DNA of 16,045 nucleotides, taken from an uncultured Eubacteriales bacterium. GTDB lineage: Bacteria > Bacillota > Clostridia > Oscillospirales > Oscillospiraceae. The notes beneath the pieces are model-generated. The model was not told the origin of the DNA. It searched no databases and saw only the letters and a list, made by a program, of their open reading frames with translations. Positions 8,954-14,040 of the stretch are shown in pieces (positions within the stretch are counted from its first letter, which is position 1; each line of letters begins with the position of its first letter). The stretch covers positions 1 through 16,045 of the forward strand of contig URTG01000024.1 of NCBI GenBank assembly GCA_900550705.1. The letters run 5' to 3'. The position numbers were made by a program, and so were the translations under genes.

Positions 8954-9172
8954 TTCCTCGACATCAATGATGATCTGCTGACCGTCTGGCATAATGAACG
9001 CCAGTTTGCAGCCGCAGAATTCCGCAGCCTTTGCGAGATCGTTGGCAGACCAACTCCCGCGATTCATCTTGTTTCCCATCGTTTGCTTACTCATTCCGAA
9101 GCTTGCAGCCATGTCGACCTGCTTCTTGCCGCAGAGAGCCAGCAGCCCCTTTACCTTGTCCGATACCGACAC
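8930..9172 (-). CDS. XRE-family regulator, probable element repressor
   Basis: An 80-residue protein with an HTH at about residues 17-38 (KQVDMAASFGMSKQTMGNKM) and a C-terminal strand-rich segment (CKLAFIMPDGQQIIIDVEEKEK). The start is GTG at 9172, with AAGGAGGG (9182-9189) 8 nt upstream. It is transcribed away from the long rightward operon and shares the intergenic control region with it, like phage or ICE repressors. It has no peptidase (LexA-like) domain, so SOS self-cleavage is not indicated; relief of repression must come another way. The function as repressor of the rightward operon is inferred from position. Confidence 0.8.
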   Translation of the reverse strand: MSVSDKVKGLLALCGKKQVDMAASFGMSKQTMGNKMNRGSWSANDLAKAAEFCGCKLAFIMPDGQQIIIDVEEKEKALDE

Positions 9173-9190
9173 AATATGCGCCCTCCTTTC

Positions 9191-9208
9191 TGTACTTTAC
9201 ATAGTACA
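9191..9208. promoter_or_regulatory. Candidate operator TGTACT-N6-AGTACA
   Basis: A perfect 6-bp inverted repeat (9191-9196 and 9203-9208) overlaps the -10 box of the minus-strand regulator promoter. A half-site TGTACT recurs at 9294-9299 over the -10 box of the opposing promoter, with a poor second half (TCGTAA). Confidence 0.55.
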
Positions 9209-9229
9209 TTAAAAGAGTGGACTTGTCAA
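9201..9229 (-). promoter_or_regulatory. Leftward promoter of the XRE regulator
   Basis: Read on the minus strand: TTGACA (9229-9224), 17-bp spacer, TACTAT (9206-9201). The start site would fall about 20 bp before the Shine-Dalgarno. Confidence 0.8.
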
Positions 9230-9230
9230 C

Positions 9231-9262
9231 CAAAAAAGTTTGAAAATAAATCAAAAAAGTTT
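9231..9262. repeat. Direct repeat of CAAAAAAGTTT between divergent promoters
   Basis: Identical 11-bp A-tract repeats occur at 9231-9241 and 9252-9262, 21 bp (two helical turns) apart. They sit upstream of both -35 boxes. They could bend DNA, act as an UP element, or form a second protein-binding site. Confidence 0.5.
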
Positions 9263-9272
9263 ATCAAAACCA

Positions 9273-9301
9273 TTGACAAGTAAATCAAAATGATGTACTA
9301 T
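9273..9301 (+). promoter_or_regulatory. Rightward promoter of the small-gene operon
   Basis: TTGACA (9273-9278), 17-bp spacer, TACTAT (9296-9301): the same hexamers and spacing as the opposing promoter. The start site near 9308 would place a hairpin (9306-9336, TCGTA/TACGA and AGAGG/CCTCT with an AGGC bulge) at the very 5' end of the mRNA. Confidence 0.85.
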
Positions 9302-9350
9302 ATACTCGTAAGGCAGAGGTCGAAAGCCTCTTACGAAAGGAAGTGAGGAC

Positions 9351-9476
9351 TTGAACGAGATGACAACCGCCGAGCTCAATCAGTTCTTAGAGAACATCGC
9401 AAAGCTGATTGAAGCAACCGCCGACGACCCGGCTACCGCCGCAAAAATCGTGCGAGATAGCAAGGTCAAGGCATAA
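9351..9476 (+). CDS. 41-residue protein, first gene of the element operon
   Basis: The product (MNEMTTAELNQFLENIAKLI...) starts at TTG 9351, after GGAAGTGAGG. ATG 9360 is in frame but has poorer spacing. It is predicted to be mostly helical with no membrane segment or signal peptide. I do not recognise the family. It lies about 45 nt from the predicted transcription start, and its stop codon is 3 nt before the hairpins of the following leader, so it may also act as a leader peptide whose translation influences them. Both roles are inferred. Confidence 0.6.
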   Translation: MNEMTTAELNQFLENIAKLIEATADDPATAAKIVRDSKVKA

Positions 9477-9479
9477 AAA

Positions 9480-9590
9480 GAGTAGCGACCCCCGCTAAAG
9501 CGCCGCTACTCAAACACCCCGAAAGGCGAGCGGGAAGCCTTACTCCCGCCGCCTTGATTATAACCGAGTAAGGCAGAAAAATCAAGGAGG
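9480..9590 (+). promoter_or_regulatory. Leader RNA with alternative hairpins covering the next Shine-Dalgarno
   Basis: Four stems can be drawn. Stem 1 is GAGTAGCG (9480-9487) with CGCTACTC (9504-9511). Stem A is GCGGGA (9530-9535) with TCCCGC (9544-9549). Stem B is GCCTTACTC (9537-9545) with GAGTAAGGC (9566-9574). Stem C is CCTTGAT (9552-9558) with ATCAAGG (9581-9587). A and B exclude each other; B and C interleave (pseudoknot or exclusive); C covers half of the AAGGAGG ribosome site (9584-9590). The GAGTA/TACTC units can also swap partners between stems 1 and B. This suggests conditional translation of the 9599 gene. Confidence 0.45.
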
Positions 9591-9598
9591 AACGCAAA

Positions 9599-10195
9599 AT
9601 GATGATGTCCGAATTTATCGACCGCACCGGCTTCGAGCCGACCGCCAAAGAGTACGCCAAGATCGAAGAAGCCTATTACGACTTCGACGGTGACAAGGAC
9701 GCCTTTTGTAAGGCTTTCGTCAAGGACGGCGGGGCGCGGAAGCTCTGCAAGGCCAGAGCCGCCGAGATTGACCGGCTGAACAGCCTGCTGCTGGAGAGCG
9801 AGCGGCAGTACAAGAGGGATATGGCCGACCGTGAAAAGCGGATCGACGAGCTGACCGCCGAGCTGGACCGTGAGCTTGAATGGAAGCCCAGCGATGGTGC
9901 CGGCACGAACATGATCCAGAACGACTACGCCCACCTTGCCGACTGCGGCAAGACGATGACCGACGAGGAGGCCAAGGCGTTTATCGCTGACGAGTGTGGC
10001 TTTGCTTCCGAGAAGATTCACATTCTGCACGAGGTCAACACCTACGAGGTCAACAAGTACAGCCGCCTTCGCAAGTCCGGCACCTTCGACCGCGCGCCCG
10101 TGTACGAATCCACCGACTGGAACTACGTCCGCTTTGACTGCGCCTGCTTCATGTATGAGCTGGTCAACGGCGAGCTTCGCTTCTACTGCTGCTAA
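9599..10195 (+). CDS. Conserved-looking 198-residue element protein with central coiled coil
   Basis: It starts at ATG 9599 (three successive Met codons), 8 nt after AAGGAGG. The N-terminal part (FIDRTGFEPTAKEYAKIEEA, then a YYDFDGDKDAFCKAF segment) is followed by a heptad-like charged region of about residues 55-100 (DRLNSLLLESERQYKRD...), a probable coiled coil. The C-terminal domain is rich in Tyr/Cys and ends NGELRFYCC. Its overall style is familiar from Clostridia phages and conjugative elements, but I know no function. No catalytic motif is seen. It is the first long gene downstream of the structured leader. Confidence 0.8.
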   Translation: MMMSEFIDRTGFEPTAKEYAKIEEAYYDFDGDKDAFCKAFVKDGGARKLCKARAAEIDRLNSLLLESERQYKRDMADREKRIDELTAELDRELEWKPSDGAGTNMIQNDYAHLADCGKTMTDEEAKAFIADECGFASEKIHILHEVNTYEVNKYSRLRKSGTFDRAPVYESTDWNYVRFDCACFMYELVNGELRFYCC

Positions 10196-10240
10196 ATCAC
10201 CGCCCGCCCCGGAGGTCACGAGGGCAGAAAGGCAACCACG

Positions 10241-10660
10241 ATGAAGATCAATATCACCGATGAAATCAGGCAGGAGATTTTGGATACGCTCAACAGAGAT
10301 ACCGCAAAGGAATACTTTGAAAAGCTCCGCGACACGGAGAAGAACCCCACTCGCGGACAGGTTTACGCGTATCGAAGCTGGGAGCAGAGCACAGAAGACC
10401 GAGCCGATATATTTGAGGTCAGAGCGCTTCCATGGGGCAGTCAGATTAAGGACGGCGCGATGAAAGAATTCGTTGCTGCATTAACCGCAGCTGATATTGA
10501 CGAGATTATCGTCACAGATCAGTCAACCGCGCTCATGGAAAGTGTCCACGCCTTGGTAGCCGAGGGCGCGTATCTGGAGGGCGTCGGAACTGTTACCCGC
10601 GATCCACTGCACGATCCTTCAGGCCGCCGCGAGGTCAAAGGGCTGGTATTCAGATTTTGA
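10241..10660 (+). CDS. Unknown 139-residue element protein
   Basis: The product begins MKINITDEIRQEILDTLNRD and contains EYFEKLRDTEKNPTRGQVYAYRSWEQS, then alternating helices and strands ending VEGL-like (EVKGLVFRF). The segment MKEFVAALTAADIDEIIVTDQSTALMES resembles a small alpha/beta domain. I have seen similar uncharacterised (DUF-type) proteins in Firmicutes mobile elements but can give no activity. The RBS is GAAAGG, about 9 nt before ATG; the gap to the preceding gene is 45 nt and to the next 16 nt, consistent with one operon. Confidence 0.75.
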   Translation: MKINITDEIRQEILDTLNRDTAKEYFEKLRDTEKNPTRGQVYAYRSWEQSTEDRADIFEVRALPWGSQIKDGAMKEFVAALTAADIDEIIVTDQSTALMESVHALVAEGAYLEGVGTVTRDPLHDPSGRREVKGLVFRF

Positions 10661-10676
10661 GAAAGGAGCGCCGACA

Positions 10677-10886
10677 ATGAAAAAGCTGATTTGTTCTACT
10701 TTCCGCGAAGGTTACGGCATCGACCAGATCCGCAGAACGATGACGGCCGGCGAGCTGATTAACTTCCTTGCCCAGTACGATGAAGATACGCCGGTCTATC
10801 TGAGTTTTGACAACGGCTATACCTACGGCGGCATTACCGAGGGCCGCTTTGAAGAAGACTATGGGGAGGACGATGACGATGAGTAA
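10677..10886 (+). CDS. Small acidic 69-residue protein
   Basis: A protein with an N-terminal helical part (TMTAGELINFLAQYDEDTPVYL), a strand segment with an aromatic turn (SFDNGYTYGGITE), and an extremely acidic tail of 13 residues (FEEDYGEDDDDE). The RBS AAAGGAG lies about 9 nt upstream of ATG. The gene overlaps the next by 8 bp (start 10879, stop 10884-10886), so translation is probably coupled. The function is unknown; the acidic tail could be a DNA-mimic or a protein-binding tail. Confidence 0.75.
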   Translation: MKKLICSTFREGYGIDQIRRTMTAGELINFLAQYDEDTPVYLSFDNGYTYGGITEGRFEEDYGEDDDDE

Positions 10887-11328
10887 AAAGCTGGATCGTA
10901 GCAGCGGCGGCATTGAGATCACCGGTCACAAGGGAACGTGGTACGTCATTGACGAGGGCGATTATAAGATTACCCCGGACGTGGACGGCAAACCGGAAAC
11001 GCTTACCGCACACCTGTTCCTGCTCGAAAGCGAACTTTACGGCGACGAAGCCGCGTGCCTGATTGTCAACGAGGAAAAGCAGATCGTCTTGGAGGACGTT
11101 TGGAACGGCTTCGACGATCTGGAAGACGCCGGCTGGGAGGAAGTGCGGAAGATTGAATGCCCAGTCTGCAAGGGCGAGTTTCTGCGGGAGGACATGACCT
11201 TTACGCGCGACTGCCACGGCATCACTTTCCGGCTGGTCTGCTTCGGCTGCTACGAAAAGGTCATGGCAAAAGGCTACGACGGAGCATATTACACCGAAGC
11301 AGACGAATGTATTGAGGGGGACTATTGA
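10879..11328 (+). CDS. 149-residue protein with C-terminal zinc-ribbon-like motif
   Basis: ATG 10879 is preferred over earlier in-frame ATGs because GGGGAGGA (10863-10870) lies 8 nt upstream and the start overlaps the previous stop. The N-terminal half (GTWYVIDEGDYKI...LFLLESELYGDEAACLIVNEE...LEDVWNGFDDLE) is a strand-rich domain that I associate with accessory domains of large polyvalent mobile-element proteins; this recollection is weak. The C-terminal half has CPVC at 94-97 and CFGC at 121-124, a likely zinc knuckle. The function is unknown; a nucleic-acid or protein-binding role is plausible. Confidence 0.75.
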   Translation: MSKKLDRSSGGIEITGHKGTWYVIDEGDYKITPDVDGKPETLTAHLFLLESELYGDEAACLIVNEEKQIVLEDVWNGFDDLEDAGWEEVRKIECPVCKGEFLREDMTFTRDCHGITFRLVCFGCYEKVMAKGYDGAYYTEADECIEGDY

Positions 11329-11330
11329 GC

Positions 11331-11561
11331 ATGAAAAAAATTACCGTCCTCGACTTCTGCAATCAGATTGGCGCAGCCAGCGATGAAATCCCCGTTGTGG
11401 TGAAAGCCGGTATGAGGGAAATCGGCCGCTTCCGCAGCTTATACAAGATTCCGGCGCAAGCGATGCCGGGAGTGCTGGAAGCCAAAATCACCTATGTTAC
11501 CATGGGGCACGAAGAAATCATCATCCAGGTCGCATTGAAAGACTACAACACCAAGCTGTAA
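11331..11561 (+). CDS. Unknown 76-residue protein
   Basis: The start is ATG 11331, 10 nt after GAGGGGG; TTG 11325 is in frame but too close to that site. It follows the previous stop by 2 nt, so coupling is likely. The product (MKKITVLDFCNQIGAASDEI...) ends in a strand-rich half (LEAKITYVTMGHEEIIIQVA). There are no transmembrane segments, signal or known motif. Confidence 0.7.
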   Translation: MKKITVLDFCNQIGAASDEIPVVVKAGMREIGRFRSLYKIPAQAMPGVLEAKITYVTMGHEEIIIQVALKDYNTKL

Positions 11562-11609
11562 CTGCATGACTGGCTGACCTATCAGCACGACGGGGAGAAA
11601 GGACACGAT

Positions 11610-11873
11610 ATGGATTACAACACTATGAACGCTACCGTCAAGGGGACAACCTGTGAGGGCGAGCCTTTTACTGAAAGTCTCACATTTACCCTCGTTCCCC
11701 CCACCGACAACAAGCACTACGGCACAGGCTACTACATGACGGTTAAGACATCAACGCAAACGCTGTTGATTGACGTGCGCTACGAGCGCACCACTGACAT
11801 TGAAATCCTTGCCGATAGATGGATTAAGAGTTACTACGGCGAAAACGCGCAGGACATCATCAAACAGTTCTGA
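11610..11873 (+). CDS. Unknown 87-residue protein
   Basis: The product starts MDYNTMNATVKGTTCEGEPF. It has a predicted strand-rich core (ESLTFTLVPP, YYMTVKTSTQTLLIDVRYER) and ends with a helix (ILADRWIKSYYGENAQDIIK). GGAGAAAGGA lies immediately upstream. The gap to the next gene is 16 nt. The family is not recognised. Confidence 0.7.
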   Translation: MDYNTMNATVKGTTCEGEPFTESLTFTLVPPTDNKHYGTGYYMTVKTSTQTLLIDVRYERTTDIEILADRWIKSYYGENAQDIIKQF

Positions 11874-11889
11874 GAAAGGAGAGATTTCT

Positions 11890-12360
11890 ATGAACGAGAA
11901 CGAAGCCAAGACACTGATCGAGCGTTTTGCAGAGAAGCAGCAGGGCGGGCATTTTGCCTGCCCCCGCTGCGGGAAGATGACGATGGATGCGGAGAGCGTC
12001 ACCCGCAACGCACTGAGCCGCAGGGCAACGGTCCATATCTGCGATGCCTGCGGCACGGTGGAGGCGCTGGAAGACATGACGGGGGATCGGCGGCCGCTGA
12101 CCGCATGGGCTATCGTCTCCGCGCCGGAGAACTGGCGCATGAGGCGGCACTACTCCGCCGCAGCGTGGGCGCGTGAGCAGTACACCGACCGCTGGAATGA
12201 TTGCCCGTATTTTCGGGATATGGTCGAGCGCGGTGAAATTCCAGCGGATTACATCGGTCGCCGCACCGTCATGATCCACGCGCCAATCAAAGGGACTGTG
12301 CTTTTGACCGAGGGCTATCATTTCACCGTGGACGATGAAGAAGGGAGACAATACCTGTGA
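11890..12360 (+). CDS. 156-residue protein with N-terminal zinc-ribbon motif
   Basis: The start is ATG 11890 after GAAAGGAGAG. Longer in-frame starts upstream overlap the previous gene and lack an RBS. Residues 20-55 carry CPRCGK (Cys24, Cys27) and CDACG (Cys51, Cys54), a four-cysteine zinc ribbon. The rest is basic/aromatic (NWRMRRHYSAAAWAREQYTD), followed by strands (GRRTVMIHAPIKGTVLLTEG). I have seen similar uncharacterised proteins in Clostridia mobile elements. Binding of nucleic acid or partner protein through the ribbon is plausible. Its stop overlaps the next start by 4 bp. Confidence 0.8.
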   Translation: MNENEAKTLIERFAEKQQGGHFACPRCGKMTMDAESVTRNALSRRATVHICDACGTVEALEDMTGDRRPLTAWAIVSAPENWRMRRHYSAAAWAREQYTDRWNDCPYFRDMVERGEIPADYIGRRTVMIHAPIKGTVLLTEGYHFTVDDEEGRQYL

Positions 12361-12665
12361 GTAAATCTTGGACGCCCGAGGAGCTGGCCGCTGCCAGTGC
12401 CGCGATGAAAGCGGAGGGCCACATGAGCTACGAGGAGTTCTGCGCCGCGCCGGTGCTGCGGCTGGAACACAGAGGCCGCGACAGCTGGGATCGCCCCGTC
12501 TACGAGTTCGACGGTCGGCTCTATGTCGATGTCGACCCGCGCCGGAGCAGACCGGCAGACATCTGCACGAAGCATGGCAACGCCTTTGACGGCGAGCCCT
12601 GCGACCCTGTGCCGGTGGGAACGATCATTGAGTTCGTTCCGGAGCGGGACACATGGCCGTTTTGA
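12357..12665 (+). CDS. Unknown 102-residue protein
   Basis: GTG 12357 overlaps the previous stop (GTGA arrangement) with AAGGGAGA about 8 nt upstream, typical of translational coupling. The N-terminal helix contains WTPEELAAASAAMKAEGHMS and YEEFC; the C-terminal half is strand-rich (RPVYEFDGRLYVDVD...GTIIEFVPE). There are no catalytic or membrane motifs. The family name is not known to me. Confidence 0.72.
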   Translation: MSKSWTPEELAAASAAMKAEGHMSYEEFCAAPVLRLEHRGRDSWDRPVYEFDGRLYVDVDPRRSRPADICTKHGNAFDGEPCDPVPVGTIIEFVPERDTWPF

Positions 12666-12677
12666 GGAGGTGCGACA

Positions 12678-12914
12678 ATGGCCAAATATATTGACTGCGA
12701 CGCATTTAAGGCAAAATATCTATGCTGCGGCTATTTGCCTGAAATGTCGGAGGAAGATTTCGACCGATTCCCTACCGCTGATGTCGCGCCTGTGGTACGA
12801 TGCGAGAATTGCCGCTATGCAATGTGGGTGGAATGGGCGAAGAAATACTCCTGCGGTCAAGTCCGTGGCCTGTTGGTATTCGGAGATCATTTCTGTGCAT
12901 TCGGCAAACGATAG
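12678..12914 (+). CDS. 78-residue four-cysteine phage-type protein
   Basis: It begins MAKYIDCDAF and has FPTADVAPVVRCENCRYAMW followed by Cys59 and a terminal DHFCAFGKR. Cys42, Cys45, Cys59 and Cys73 form a plausible zinc site. The sequence style (YID.D.F ... FPTADV.PVV ... C.NC.Y ... FC) recurs in small phage proteins of Clostridia. GAGGAGGTG overlaps the upstream stop codon and gives good spacing to ATG 12678. It is the last gene of the rightward operon. Confidence 0.72.
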   Translation: MAKYIDCDAFKAKYLCCGYLPEMSEEDFDRFPTADVAPVVRCENCRYAMWVEWAKKYSCGQVRGLLVFGDHFCAFGKR

Positions 12915-13056
12915 TATGAGAGCAGGCCGCAAGCCCCTCTCTCGCCGCCGTAGGCGAGTTGCAACACGCCCTTTAAATCGCGGGAGGGTAGACGCACACC
13001 TAAGCCGTGAAAAGAGCCACAGCGCCCCGTAAACGCGAAAGCGTCTGAAAACAGAA
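12915..13056 (+). ncRNA. Candidate structured RNA or long 3' UTR
   Basis: No ORF is supported. Consecutive hairpins can be drawn: GAGAG/CTCTC with an inner GGC-CGCAA-GCC, then TCGCC-GCCGTA-GGCGA, CCC/GGG in the CCCTTTAAATCGCGGGAGGG stretch, and ACGC-GAAA-GCGT with a GNRA loop. AGACGC upstream can alternatively pair with GCGTCT of that last hairpin. A strong terminator follows at once. No promoter is evident. I match it to no known RNA family. Confidence 0.35.
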
Positions 13057-13099
13057 AAAGCCCCCTCGACAGGACGGTAAAATCCTGCGAGGGGGCTTT
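13057..13099. terminator. Bidirectional terminator at the convergence of early and late units
   Basis: AAAGCCCCCTCG (13057-13068) pairs with CGAGGGGGCTTT (13088-13099), extended by CAGGA/TCCTG (13070-13074 with 13083-13087) past one bulged A. The minus-strand side has a run of five T, the plus side only TTT, so it is strongest for leftward transcripts. Confidence 0.8.
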
Positions 13100-13116
13100 C
13101 ATTGTGTGGGCGGTAT

Positions 13117-13266
13117 TCAGATGGCGGGGCTGTCGATGCTGCCGTCGTCCTCCGTGTCGGTCCGGAAGTTGTTTGCCTTGGCCGCCTCAAAGGTGATCCC
13201 GCCGCGCCGACGGCCACAGGCCGCCGCTGGTGCAAGCCCAGCCGCCCCGCCGGGGCGGGCGCTCAT
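13117..13266 (-). pseudogene. Possible C-terminal remnant of a lost minus-strand gene
   Basis: On the minus strand a frame reads ...GGITFEAAKANNFRTD TEDDGSIDSPAI and stops at 13117, only about 20 nt before the terminator at 13057-13099. The last 26 residues look like real protein (acidic/polar, balanced composition); the upstream part (MSARPGGAAG... Arg/Ala/Gly-rich) looks like translated palindromic GC-rich DNA. The most likely reading is the tail of a former gene whose body was deleted. A genuine 49-residue ORF from ATG 13266 cannot be excluded, but no RBS is clear. Confidence 0.3.
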
Positions 13267-13340
13267 GGGTATACCCCATCGGCACCGGGGGAGTCAAGCG
13301 CCGCCCCGTTTCTACATAGGCACCTTGAAAATTGAGCATG
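13190..13340. other. GC-rich palindromic non-coding stretch
   Basis: Short palindromes cluster here: GCCCCGCCGGGGC near 13242-13256 and ATGGGTATACCCCAT at 13265-13279. With 12915-13189 this is the gene-poor zone between the early and late units. I see no RNA gene or full ORF in it. A cos or recombination site is conceivable but unsupported. Confidence 0.25.
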
Positions 13341-13380
13341 AAAAAAGAGCCCCCTTGCAAGGGGAAACCTGCAAGGGGGC
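13341..13380 (-). terminator. Terminator of the leftward lysis operon
   Basis: Read on the minus strand, the 11-bp stem GCCCCCTTGCA/TGCAAGGGGGC (13380-13370 with 13359-13349) is followed by TCTTTTTT. It lies about 95 nt downstream of the holin stop. A second hairpin, CCGCCCC/GGGGCGG, lies between (around 13437-13453). Confidence 0.85.
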
Positions 13381-13475
13381 CTTCTCAGACGGTGTTACAC
13401 GGGGCGGGCCGCTCCCGTGGCGATTCCCGCCCGTTTCCCGCCCCGTGGGGCGGTGTTTTGGGCGGAGGCGGGAAT

Positions 13476-14027
13476 TTACATTTCCGGCGCTTCCCCGCCC
13501 TCCACGGGGTTGGCCTGGGAAACGGCGGTCTGGACGACGGCGGCCGCAGTAGCCGCGGCGGTGGCAGCGGCCACGCTGGTCACGTCGGGGGCCTCCTTCA
13601 GCTCGGCAGTGAAGGGCTCCCCCAGGGTGATAGTATCGCCCTGCTGCTTCTGCGCCCGGACCTCGGCCTCGATCTTGGTTTCCAGGTAGGCATCCAGGTC
13701 CCCGTAAATCTCGGCCAGAATACTCTTTGCAGAAGCAGAGAGCAGGGACAGCGTTTTATCCTTGGACTTCTCCAGGGCTTTCAGCTGGGCCTCCTTGTCG
13801 AAAATGCCGTTCTTTTTCAGCGCGTCCACATAGGTCTGGCTGGTATAGGTGACGGCGGTAGTGACCGCCTCCGTCACTTCGGCCAGAAGCTCCTTTGTGT
13901 CCAGGCTGTCGATCTGCGCCCCGATCTGTTCAGACTTCCGGCGGAGGAACTGAACGAGGAAGGCCGCGCAGACAGGGACGGCGGCGGTAGCAACCGCCTG
14001 AAGCAGTTCGAGTACAAATTCTTTCAT
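13476..14027 (-). CDS. Phage holin, LLH family
   Basis: A 183-residue protein with one N-terminal membrane segment (about residues 7-28: LELLQAVATAAVPVCAAFLV) followed by a long amphipathic helix region with the family-type stretch EAVTTAVTYTSQTYVDALKK around 53-72 and NGIFDKEAQLKALE. This pattern matches LLH-type (phage_holin_6_1) holins, which open the membrane to let endolysin out. The usual family length is about 100-130; here a further tail of about 50 residues ends in an Ala-rich hydrophobic run (SVAAATAAATAAAVVQTAV, 151-169). The RBS AAGGAGGAAAA precedes ATG. It lies 13 nt after the endolysin stop, last in the leftward operon. Confidence 0.8.
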   Translation of the reverse strand: MKEFVLELLQAVATAAVPVCAAFLVQFLRRKSEQIGAQIDSLDTKELLAEVTEAVTTAVTYTSQTYVDALKKNGIFDKEAQLKALEKSKDKTLSLLSASAKSILAEIYGDLDAYLETKIEAEVRAQKQQGDTITLGEPFTAELKEAPDVTSVAAATAAATAAAVVQTAVSQANPVEGGEAPEM

Positions 14028-14040
14028 GGTGTTTTCCTCC

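Noticed and set aside
9231..9262. CRISPR-like array from the repeated CAAAAAAGTTT units
   Set aside because: Only two units of 11 bp with a 10-bp gap, in an AT-rich promoter region and with no cas genes. Too short for a CRISPR array.
9480..9511. GAGTAGCG hairpin as a simple intrinsic terminator after the 41-codon ORF
   Set aside because: It is followed by CAAACACC rather than a T-run and the operon clearly continues, so a regulatory role is more likely than plain termination.
12720..13235. Minus-strand frame of 171 codons across the convergence zone
   Set aside because: It is Arg/Ser/Ala-rich, crosses the 13057-13099 terminator and overlaps the well-supported 12678-12914 gene.
13240..13340. 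Phage cos site or origin in the GC palindromes
   Set aside because: No terminase gene next to it, no iterons and no AT-rich unwinding region; palindromes alone are not enough.
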